From NCBI RefSeq assembly GCF_039555335.1, contig NC_092628.1:82858315-82922314 (forward strand): DNA of 64,000 nucleotides, given 5' to 3'. Numbering within the stretch: position 1 is the stretch's first letter; each line of letters opens with the position of its first letter. Of this stretch, positions 11,546 through 21,712 are shown one piece after another. The stretch is from Amphiura filiformis. Lineage: Eukaryota > Echinodermata > Ophiuroidea > Amphilepidida > Amphiuridae. The translations under genes and the position numbers were made by a program. The notes under the pieces are model-generated. The model had not been told where the DNA came from and did not search any database. It was given only the letters and a program-made list of their open reading frames with translations.

Positions 11546-12564
11546 AAGCAGCGTTTTTATATTTAAAAAAAACGTTTATAAAAAATCTGCAACCAAGTTG
11601 CGCCTTTTTTTTATTATCCCTTTTAATACTAAAAACTAATCGTATGCGGTAAAACTTTCCTATCTAAAACCACCCTTATTTCATACTCAACACTTTACTT
11701 GAATTATTTGGTGTAAAACAAAGTGCCATATTGAGAATTCACTAATTGATGAACCCAGGCCTGAATTGACCTACTAATTCTAGAAACACTCCTCCAATAG
11801 TAATTTCGCATGTAAACAAATGAATGCAGCAAGCAACAGGTGTATTGTTAATTTGTTATCCGTAGTGAATGACGCTAGAGACCCGGAACATTCATCATGC
11901 ATGCAAAATACGCCTGGATTTACTTGTATTTATGGCAATTATCACATGTTTTGGATTTAAAATATTAATTTATAATGGTAAGTTGACAACAATTTTGTTA
12001 TGAGGTTTGTAGGTCTAGAAGAAAATGGGAACATTGTGTATTTTACAGTAAATTTTCTTATCCCTGTCACTGTTTATTCATCATCAGTGTGATGGAAAAC
12101 CTATCTATTATTGCGTTCTCTTTAATGACCTTGAAATATAACTGTTCGAGTAACAATGGCATAATGCACAAAGAATTGGTTTTGAACAATACCATTCATG
12201 AATCATTCTTTACATCTTCTCTGCATGGGGGTGTATGTATATTTTGGATGAAAATATGTTGGTATAATATGTCTGGGTACAATATGTGTGAATCTTGTTG
12301 GTTGGTAATTGGTATCCCTCATTTGCTGACCTTATTATTAAATTAATTAATTTGAGATAGTGAACCTTATTTGAAATTAGTGATATCGAACCTTACAAGT
12401 AAAGAACCTCATTTGAAATTAGTGATATCGAATCTTGGAGCCCGTCTTGGAGATAACAAACCTTAGGTAAAATAAAAGCGGTCCTTAGATATAGAGGGGT
12501 GTTATCGAAAAATGTTTCCTGGGAATCCAATCAAAAATCTTTTGTTCAAATACTCCATGATTAA

Positions 12565-13232
12565 GGGATGGGGACATGGTGTATGAGCGTTTGGACAGTA
12601 TTTATTGTGGGACATTAGAGCACATCAGACATATCGAATTGCATTCTGAATACGAAGAATGTCCTTCTGATATCAAATAATTTTGATTTTTTTTTTTGAA
12701 ATTTGCAATGTAATACACATTTTATGGCAAATGATTAAAAATTGATATTTTAATATTTAACAGTACTTGAAGTAAACTTTATAAATTTGACGATTTATAC
12801 ATAAAGTGTATGTAGGTGGGATGGAAAGCCGACGATCAATTGAAAATTTTGACCTTTTCAGTATTGAAGATATGGATTTTCCCCAAAACACAAAAAAATT
12901 AGGTCCTTTTGGGAAAAAAATCCATATCTTCAATATGAAAGGTCAAAATGTTCAATTGATCGTCGGCTTTTCCTCCCAGCTACATACACTTTAAAATATA
13001 TCATTAGATTTATAAAATTTACTTCGAGGACTGTTATATATCAAAAATGTGAAAAATATCAAATTTTAATAATTTGTCATAAAATTTGTATTATATCGTG
13101 AATTTCAAAAATGAAAATTATTTGATATTAGAAAGACATTCTTCATATTCAGAATGCAATTCGGTGTCTGATGTGCTCTCATGTCCCACAAAAAATACTG
13201 TCGAAACGCTCAAAACGCTCATTCCAGATCCC
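12565..13232. mobile_element. TTAA-flanked near-perfect palindromic MITE, 668 bp
   Basis: Two arms of about 300 bp are reverse complements across most of their length. Examples are TGAGCGTTT, GAGCACATCAGACATATCGA, GTATGTAGGTGGGATGGAAA and GACCTTTTCA. They meet near 12890-12900. TTAA lies on each side (12561-12564 and 13233-13236), as for piggyBac-type insertion. The transcript would fold into a very long hairpin. Relatives occur at 5050-5169 and 17036-17642. Confidence 0.85.
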
Positions 13233-13490
13233 TTAAAGAGGTGATCAAAATAAGCCAGTCTTTTGATGGGCCCAAACTAAAATTCACAAAAACAAACAAA
13301 CAAAACACAAGCTCCAGAAGATTTTAAATATGGGAGGGGATGGCCTAAGTTATGGAGGGGGGGGGGGCTGTGGGGCCCTATGGTACTTTCCCATGGCTAC
13401 CAAAATTATTGTGGGTTGGGCCTACCCCTGGTTCTGGAGCCACTGCAAAACACACAACGGAAATATAAACTATGTCTAAGCCATTATTAA

Positions 13491-14160
13491 TATACTACTC
13501 GAAATAAGTATCCTTACACTTGGAAAAATAATCACAATTTCAACACTGAACCATATTAGGGTAAATTTGGTTTTTCTATGCACTATCTAATTGGCACATT
13601 ATGACACCCCATTGAATCCAATGTGTTTTCAGGAAGCAAAGTTACAAGCATTTGATAGCTTTTGATTAGACGAAGGTCCAGTTTTAAAAGTGACAAAACT
13701 AGCCTATTAAAAACTCCACAAACTAGGCATCTGGTTTGAGAGTGGTAAATGGCTAATTTGTGCGTGCCTTTAATTTAAAACAAAAGGAACAAAAGAAAAC
13801 TGCAACAAGAGAGCTGACAAATAAAATGGAAGTTATGAAAAGTACAGAGAAGTAAACACTGAAATAAAAACTGCTTTAAATAACGCTTCATTGGAGAAAC
13901 TGTCTTGTCTCTTTGTTGCGCTTGTTGGAATCTTTTTGCGCCTTGTATAGGCCAGTTTGTCACTTTTAAAACTGGACCTTTATCTATCTATTCAATTGCT
14001 TGTAACTTTACTACTTGAGGTCCCATTGGATTCAATGTGGTATCATAATGTGTAGGATTAGATAGTGCATCTATTACACAAACAAATTTACCCCAATATG
14101 GTTCAGTTTTGAAATTGTGATTATTTTTCCAAGTGTAAGTATACTTTTTTGGTGCAGTAT
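13491..14160. mobile_element. Palindromic MITE inserted in repeat R, TA target
   Basis: The arms CACTTGGAAAAATAATCACA (from about 13518) and its complement (ending about 14140) are joined by CAATTTCAACACTGAACC-type blocks. The outer ends read TACTACTC and GTGCAGTA. The flanks join as TTAATA|TAATTCC, exactly the sequence of the uninterrupted repeat at 11444. This makes a TA or TATA target duplication likely. Confidence 0.85.
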
Positions 14161-14230
14161 ATAATTCCTACATGTGTTTTATTATTATTTTTCATAGATA
14201 CAAATCACAAATGGCAAATGGCTCATTTAA

Positions 14231-14600
14231 AGGCTTAATGTACGATTTCCTTCAAATTTTAAATTTGTCATTATATACTCAAAATGCTGAAATAATACTA
14301 GTAATAATGATCAGGAATGGTTTCTGTCCATTTTGAGCTGAAATAACGAGGTAACGTGAAAGAAACACTGCTTGTTATTTTGGCCGTTTAACACGCAGTT
14401 CTATGAAGTAGACATAAAGTCATAATTTCTTGAATTATGACTTTATGTCGAACTTTGCTCTGTTTACCTACAAACACAACAAATTTGGCTGATTCCATTT
14501 AGGTGCAAGTTGTGACATGTGTAAACATTACAAATATGCCAAAAAATCAGGTTTGAAAAAAATTAACCAAATTCATATTATAAGATCGTACATTATGACT
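14231..14600. mobile_element. TTAA-target MITE, 370 bp, inserted in repeat R
   Basis: The ends are AGGCTTAATGTACGAT and ATCGTACATTATGACT, with TTAA duplicated on both sides (14227-14230 and 14601-14604). The uninterrupted relative at about 11483 reads CTCATTTAACTTCTC, so the empty site is visible. This fits piggyBac-type insertion. Inside, 14411-14449 is a near-perfect palindrome (GACATAAAGTCATAATTTC and complement). Confidence 0.9.
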
Positions 14601-14604
14601 TTAA

Positions 14605-16228
14605 CTTCTCAATTATTAAAGACCAAAGGATATTGACCTTATTTTTTGAATTATTGACCAAATAAGGTCAAGTTTGAACTACAAATTACTTGTTTAGCCA
14701 AAGATGGTAAAAAGCTTGTAGTTTTTATCAGCAAAAATATGAGAAACACTTGTTGTTCTTTGGTAATATATATCTTGCCACACTTTTAATTGATGCATTT
14801 TTGAGAGTGTACAGCCACGTTAAGGGAATGCCATAGGAAAACAACTGTTTTCATATTTTATCAAAATAGATGTTATTGCATATTCAAGGTTTTGGAGCCA
14901 CTGCAACCCACCCCAATTTAAACTAATTGTACCAAAATTTATGAACACAGGTTTGGTGTAAAAACAACATTCCATTCCATGAACAGTTTTTTGCTATTTT
15001 TGATACTGGCTTTATTTTTTTAACTATTGACTAAAGGCCAAAAATATGGCTTGATAAAACTAACAAGCATTTGTATTAGACTTTCAAGACATTTTATTGG
15101 TCCTGAGTTTGACCAAAACAGATTGTAAAGACTTTCGATTTTGAAAATTTCAGCTCTAAAAGCCCCCCACCCCAGTTGCTCATTCCTGGATTTTTTTCAA
15201 GGTGATTTTGAATCAGAGAACCAAGAAAGAGCCTTGATTTTTACAGTTCACAGCACCGAAAGACCCCTTTACCATACACCATCAGCTCCCAAAGCCGGAC
15301 CCACCATTTCCAGCTTCATGGGGAGCATACCCGCTAAAAATGTATGCGCCCCTGCCATGTACCCTTGCAGTGATCCATGCAAGGAAGAGCATCACTGGAT
15401 CACTGCCAAGGTCTGCCTCCAACCTGTAACACTCCTGCCTGATAAAAATATATTTTTGCTTAATAAAAACAAAACAAAATGCACCTGCTGATGAGCCTCT
15501 CTCTGACTTGGGCTCGATGTATTAAAAAGCATACTCAACTATAATTTCCTGACTGGAGAATAAAGATCAATTGTGAAAGGGTTTCCATGGTAACAGGGTG
15601 TGATTCAATTAGAACAGCTGTTAGCAACCAGATAGATACCAATTAACATTTATCATTTGTCATTATGTTACTTGATAAGATAACTGGACCGTAATTGTTC
15701 ATGTATAATGTATCGTATAGTTGCTCTAAGTGTAATGCTCTGTCTCAAAAATATAATATTCAGGGGGTCGGTCACCCACCTTAATGCAAAATTTTAAAAA
15801 ACAACAAATGAAAGAAATATAATCTATAACATTATAAAAATATCTAAATGTTAAACAAAGGGGACAAACCAAAAGTTCAATGATGTCCTGTATAGCGAAG
15901 TCCTTTCAAATATTGGTCACAGTTGACCTTTCAGCCAAGTTTCAGGTTCGAATTTTCAAGGGGGGGGGGGGGGCAGCTTTGAATGGACTTTCATTTACAG
16001 GATGTCATCCAAAGGCAGTATGAGTCATATGGGAGAGGGAGAGGAGGGGTACCCTGCAGTGTGACTGCCATTTTCAGCAATTTTTTGATAGATTTTCACT
16101 TGCATATTATTGGAGGGATGCATGATGGTATGTGACCTACATGTATACATCTTTTTTTTTTACAAAGAACAGAGAGAGAACCTGTAATTCCAGTGCTATA
16201 ATAGAAGTTTGTCAAATTGCTTGCATAT
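14605..16228. other. Non-coding stretch, no gene recognised
   Basis: Mostly AT-rich sequence. A 116-codon open frame at 15141-15491 has no recognisable domain and is not called. A 14-15 bp G run sits at 15960. The flanks of the G run (ATGATGTCCTGTATAGCGAA and ACAGGATGTCATCC) are partly complementary, suggesting another small foldback at about 15880-16010. Confidence 0.45.
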
Positions 16229-16490
16229 TTATGACGCGATCAAGCAAAAGCAGTCGGAACTCGGAAATATTAAATTTTCAGTTTCTTATAGGATAGTAAC
16301 AAGCATTTACAAAGCTGGATTTTGCAGACAACCCCATTGAAATTGAACAATTAATTCCAAAGATATGAGCAATTAAAGAATTTCCAAAACAATAGGAAAC
16401 AAAAAGAAATATTTCATTTGTTTGGCTATATCTCAAAATCAATATTTCCGAGTTCCGACTGATTTTGCTTGATCATGTCACATTTATAAC
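16229..16490. mobile_element. MITE with GATCAAGC ends, about 260 bp
   Basis: The ends GACGCGATCAAGCAAAAGCA and CTTGATCATGTC carry inverted repeats of about 40 bp through GTCGGAACTCGGAAATATT. The flanks ATATTTAT and ACATTTAT are a possible 8-bp duplication with one mismatch. Related ends (TTGATCATGTCACAT, GCTTGAGCATGTCAC) occur near 37680 and 28535, so this is a family. Confidence 0.8.
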
Positions 16491-17035
16491 AAATAAAATC
16501 TGTTCTATGTTGACATGCTATTTTACAGTTACATGTACCTATTTTGATATTATATTTTGACTATCAATTTATACAGGTGTCCTATGTGTGAGGATTGCGA
16601 GTCAAATAGAGGCAATTTATTGATTGGATCGAAGACAACTGCCCAAGGGTACTTTCATCTGAAAGGTGAGGTGTAGCTATATTGCAATATTGTTAGTATT
16701 GATCAGTAAAGACGCCTTACCTATTTTTAATACACACCTATGACGTCGCGCTATTGTTTTACCGCTCCATTATTTTCCACGAATGGGCGATGATCCTAAT
16801 AACACGCCATTAAGTAAATGCCTTTCTCTTTTCTCTGAAAAGCAAATACTTTTCAGGGAAAAAGTACTGGCATTTACGAATGTAATCGTTAATATCAATT
16901 GCACTTTTGAAAAGCAAGTATTTGCGAAAAGTGCGGTATTGTTATCATCACTTCATTCATGCAAAACAATGATACGAAAAACAAGAAGAAAATGATTTTC
17001 ATTAATACAATAAATTGAGGAAGCGGAAAGCAACA

Positions 17036-17642
17036 TTTGCACAGTATTGTCATGGGACCTGAGAGCACATCAGACATATCGAATTGCATGCTGAATACGA
17101 GGATTGTCCCTATATCTAATAATAATAATAATTTTGATTTTGTGAAATTCGCGATATAATACAAATTATTAAAATTTCATATTTTTTATATTTTTCCAAA
17201 TTTAACAGTCCTCGAAGTAAACTTTATAAATCTAATGATATGTAATTAAACTATAGGCCTATGTAGCTGGGATGAAAAGCCGACTCAATTGAAAATTTGA
17301 CCTTTCATATAGAACTTAAACATTTGTTTCCAAAAAGACCTACATTTTTTAGTGTTTTGAGGAAAAATTTATATCTTTAATAATGAAGGTCACAATTTTC
17401 ATATGATTGACGGCTGTTCAACCCAACTTCCTACTATTTACTGCATATCGTTAGATTTATACAATTTACTTTGAGGACTGTTAAATTTCAAAAATATCAA
17501 TTTTTAATAATTTGCCTTAAAATGTGTATTGTATCGCGAATTTAATAAAAATCTAAATTATTTGATATCAGAAGGATGTGTCTGATTTGCTCTTAGGTGC
17601 CACAAACAAAATCGTAAAAGCGTCGCTATCCGAGCCCTTACA
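17036..17642. mobile_element. Diverged copy of the TTAA palindromic MITE
   Basis: It shares GAGCACATCAGACATATCGA, AATTGCATGCTGAATACGA, GGATGAAAAGCCGAC and the mirror-image blocks of the 12565-13232 element, but with more mismatches and small deletions. The ends have decayed (CCCTTACAAT on the right), so it is probably older. Confidence 0.75.
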
Positions 17643-18113
17643 ATGCAATCTGTGAAAAGCAAGTCAAGATCAAAAGCGGGCAGGTTAAATTGTTGGCTAA
17701 GTACGTTGTACTTATTATGCAAGATGTGTTTTACCCTCACTTAGGCTTTACTTAGTAGGCCTTTACTTTTATTTATTTGGACCTTTCTTTCTCGCTTACT
17801 GTTTTTTATAACATTTTTTTTCCTTCTTTATATTTTTATACGTTTTCAGTGGCTTAGGCCCTACATATAATTTGTCATATTTTGGGCAACATTGCTACAT
17901 ATACATAATACACATTCTGTATCAATGTATTTAGGCCTATGAATCTGTTTATTTTCAAATCGTTCTCTTGGGCATGTTTAATAATGATAAAAGCCACAGT
18001 AGGTCTATTTTCTGTATAATTTTTATTTGTCATTAGTATATCTGATGTTTCATCTGATGGTATTTTGGCATGCTTGAATATTTACTTACATCGATCAGTA
18101 GGCCTATCCGATA

Positions 18114-18694
18114 CCGTAAAACGGGTAACTTTGGGCACTTTTCAGAGTTTTTAAACCACTGCTTCCAAACAAAACCAAATATATTTCTAATTATCTCTTT
18201 TTTTTATTTTTTAGGTTCCCTTCTACACCTTGAAGTTGAAAAAGATTTTTGAATAATTTTGAAAGGGTGCCCTAGGGGTTGAAAATAGCCTGACCAAAGT
18301 TACCCCGCATTTGGGGCAACTTTGGTCAGAGTATTACATTCCATGAAGAAAAGAAAATGAAAAAAAATGATCTCCGCTGTATATGGGCAAGGTTTTGTTT
18401 TTTGTGACATTTGTCCCCATGCAAAATTAAGCAAGCACGCATCCTTGCTCATAAATATCGATTTTTATTTTGTCTGAAAAAAATGTAAAAAAATGCTCAT
18501 TTTTGGTTTAAAATGCCAATATTTTCGTAACTTTCAAAGAAATTGGACATGAGCGACTTCTTCCAAATATATTTCTTAACAAATTGAGACCAAATATGAC
18601 TAAAAACAATATTGCTGTACGGAAATATGACCATTTAAAAAATATATTTGAACGACCAAAGTTACCCGCTTACGAAGTTACCCCCATTTTACGG
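18114..18694. mobile_element. TA-flanked MITE (CCGTAAAACGGGTAAC ends)
   Basis: The ends CCGTAAAACGGGTAACTTTG and GTTACCCCCATTTTACGG are inverted repeats flanked by TA (18112-18113 and 18695-18696), as for mariner-type elements. Inside, TGACCAAAGTTACCCCGC and GGGGCAACTTTGGTCA (about 18291-18330) form an additional hairpin that repeats the terminal motif. Confidence 0.85.
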
Positions 18695-19552
18695 TAATTA
18701 AATATTACAATGTTAGGGACGCTCCATTTGATTTGGAAGGGGACTGGAAGTTGAGGTGGCTTTTATTTCGCGTCGAAAAGGCGGCGAAGTTTGTTTTGTT
18801 TTTTGCCGACAAAGTTCAAGGACAATAATAGGCCTAGGTAAAATGTGTTGTAGTACATTTAAAATTTTCGTACCTTTTATTACCTGATTTTGGTCCTTCT
18901 GCTGCGAATCAACGATATATATCCTCGGAATGCTTCCATCACCAAATTATCCAAGATAAACAATAGTGTCCATAATTGCATGGTTGTTCCAAAATCGTAA
19001 ACTCGATTCACAGAGAAGAGTATCATTGCTCAGGTATAGCGATAGGTGTAGTTTTCTTGAGGTTGACAACTGTAATGACCATTTCATATGAGCCTATACA
19101 TGCTATATGACCTTTTTGCCCATTTTCCTTATTATGCAAAATAGAGACCTAAACGCAACTACTTCAACAGCTAATACATTAGAAGTGGGCATAAGGAACT
19201 ATTGATGGTCTAATCACTTTAATGATTTTTCGAATCTACGTTTATTCAATTTGTGTAACAAACATTTTAAATCTTTATAATTCAAGAAGGTGGTTATGGA
19301 TGATTTGAACTAAACACCTGGATCGTGATATGATGGGTATTTCTATAGAAATTTTACATAAAGCTGAGTCGGACTATTTTTGCACTCGCACCTAAAATTT
19401 AGTACGATCATTATATTAGTGTATTGTCCGGCATCAATGAGTAATTGATCAATTTGTAAAAGCAACCTATTTCAATAACACTCCATTAAATGTGAAAAAT
19501 AATGGAGCGGTAAAACAATAAGCCGACGTCATAGGTGTGTATTAAAATCGGT

Positions 19553-19645
19553 TAATGGCGCGGATTAGAGCGTGAGTGGGTAAGAATGGCTTCGCGCTCC
19601 GCGCTCAGCCATTCTTACCCACTCACGTTCTAATCCTTGGCCATT
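19553..19645. repeat. Long hairpin, about 39-bp arms
   Basis: The arms GCGCGGATTAGAGCGTGAGT + GGGTAAGAATGGCT and AGCCATTCTTACCCACTCAC + GTTCTAATCC are nearly perfectly complementary around a 15-base GC-rich loop (TCGCGCTCCGCGCTC). It starts 5 bp beyond the right arm of the 2.8-kb inverted repeat. It could be a foldback element or structured RNA; nothing identifies it. Confidence 0.85.
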
Positions 19646-20577
19646 ATCCTATACATAAAACCAGTCAACCAAGTCATATAAATTGGAATAAATGGAAGTA
19701 GTAGTATGATTACCTGGGATGGTTACATGATGGTATTGGTGGTAGGTGGGTCATGCATATTTAAACAAAAGTACATGTATGTAATTATAATAATAATTAT
19801 ATTAGAAAGAATACTATGACTCAAACATAAGATTGAATTTATACAGTTATTTCTTGTAATTGCTAAATAAATTGTCAATAAAATGTAAGAAAAAAAATAA
19901 ATCTATAAAGTGATTAGTTAAAGCAGCTATTTATTACTTATATTGGCATAATTGATTGCATACACACAAAACATAATCAATATATTCACATATCAATATT
20001 GGTCTCATAGGAAGTTACTGTATTAAAAGTATAGTAGAGATTTTCGCACATTAATTTTTGGCGATTCTAAGTTTCCTTACAATTATAAACCTATACCGGC
20101 CAAAAGAAATATATTCATGCTTTATTATTTTTGCAGTACTTACATGTAGCTGTTTGAAATGCAGAAAGTGTGAAAATAAATCTAGCACGAAAATTTCCAC
20201 TTTTAAAAGTACATTTTTTTTTATTGAACTGAAAATGGTGCATTATTGTTTATAATGTACATAATTAATTTATGCACTGTACTATTTGATCACCACAAAC
20301 AACACCAAAATGTGTGCCTTCCAGGACAGTTATGCATAATTCTATTACCCCCACGACCCATTATTCAAAATCGCGCACTGTGGTTTGTTGAAACGCGTCA
20401 CGTGAGAGCCCATTATTCTGCAATAATGGGTCAAGCGCTGTAACACATTCTACGCACAGCATTACGCTTGCTTACGCGTGCAATATTTCAGCTCCACCTT
20501 GAAGTAAACAACTTAAAATAAAAAAAAAAAAAAAATGATATTTTCTCCTTAAATTGCACTATTTTCTGGTAATAGAA

Positions 20578-20752
20578 TAGAAATAAAGGGTGCAGCATTA
20601 TCCTTTACTGCATAAATAATGTGTCCTCGGCATTAAAAGCGTTTAAATAATGAGTTAAACTGCGCCTCACCCATTATTTACGTTTTTACTGCCTCGGACA
20701 CATTATTTGGGTGTAAAGGATAATGCATTACCCTTTATTTCTTAAATAAAAC
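20578..20752. mobile_element. Foldback MITE, about 175 bp
   Basis: AGAAATAAAGGGTGCAGCAT and its inverted partner ending ATGCATTACCCTTTATTTCT enclose mirrored TATCCTTTAC, AATAATGTGTCC and CCCATTATT blocks. A neighbouring palindromic GCAATAATGGGT / ACCCATTATT pair around 20355-20430 may be related. Non-coding. Confidence 0.7.
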
Positions 20753-21450
20753 TAGCTAAAACTCACACTACAAAGCAATAATTTGACCAATGAGCAAACT
20801 CTTAAAATTAACAGCAATAGGTTTTTCATCTGGCATAAAAAAATTTGTAATTTACATCAAAACTTAGATAAGCTAATCGTAGATCCATCACTTGCGCTCA
20901 TTTTAGTGATAATATTTTTACCCCTTACTGGGGGGGGGGGGGAGATGGGAGTAGGGCCGGCTTACAATCAAAAGATAGCAAAAAGCAGTGTCCAGTGTTT
21001 AGGGTTAACTTTTTACTTGATAGTTGAAATAGTCATTTCCTTTCACATTAAGGAGAAATTTTTTAAAATTTATTTTTGAATGGGCATGATTACAGTATAG
21101 AGGAAACCTGTAGCTATACATTCATGGTACCAAATATAATGGGATTCCCCCCTCATAGTTTGTGTTACAAAAAGTGGCTCATTAGGGCGATGGTTAATAT
21201 TAACCCAAATTTCGATTCTTACACACTATATAATGCAAGTGAATTGTCAAGTATAAGCAACTACATGTAGCTGCAACTGTCCTGGTCAAATAATATAACT
21301 TGATAACCATTGATTAATAACACAGTGGATCCATATATAGCACAGCTCCCATGGCACAGTTACATTTACACTGTAGCTTTCAAATTTTCATGATTGATAG
21401 ACTAATGTTTAAATAAAATACTATAAGGATGTCAGCAACCTCATATATCG

Positions 21451-21580
21451 AGGGCTCAGTGCAACAAAGGCTCATCTCCATTAGCTCCCCTGGGTAATGT
21501 TCATCATAACCATGATTGCATTTATACACAACATTACCCAAGGGAGCTAATGGAGCTGTAACTTTGTTGCACTGAGCCCA
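21451..21580. mobile_element. 130-bp foldback MITE upstream of the Kelch gene
   Basis: Arms of about 50 bp (GGGCTCAGTGCAACAAAG, CATTAGCTCCC, GGGTAATGTT and their complements) surround a 30-base loop. It lies about 125 bp upstream of the splice acceptor of the coding exon, so it is probably within the last 5' intron of that gene. Confidence 0.85.
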
Positions 21581-21712
21581 ATATTTGTTTTAGGCATTAT
21601 TACTACTAAGATGTTAACTTTTATTATGGATAATGAGTATTATGGATTATTCGCTTTACTTTACATATTTGAAGCAATATAACTGTGATTTATATCTTAT
21701 TTGCAGGTCAAG

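Larger units (their letters stand above)
16725..19548. mobile_element. Inverted repeats bounding a 2.8-kb block
   Basis: Arms of about 55 bp (16725-16779 and 19492-19548) share TAATACACACCTATGACGTC, ATTGTTTTACCGCTCCATTA and TTTTYCAC in opposite orientation. Between them lie the elements at 17036-17642 and 18114-18694 and no recognisable gene. This is either one large non-autonomous element that has collected insertions, or two copies of a small element facing each other. No target duplication was resolved. Confidence 0.6.
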
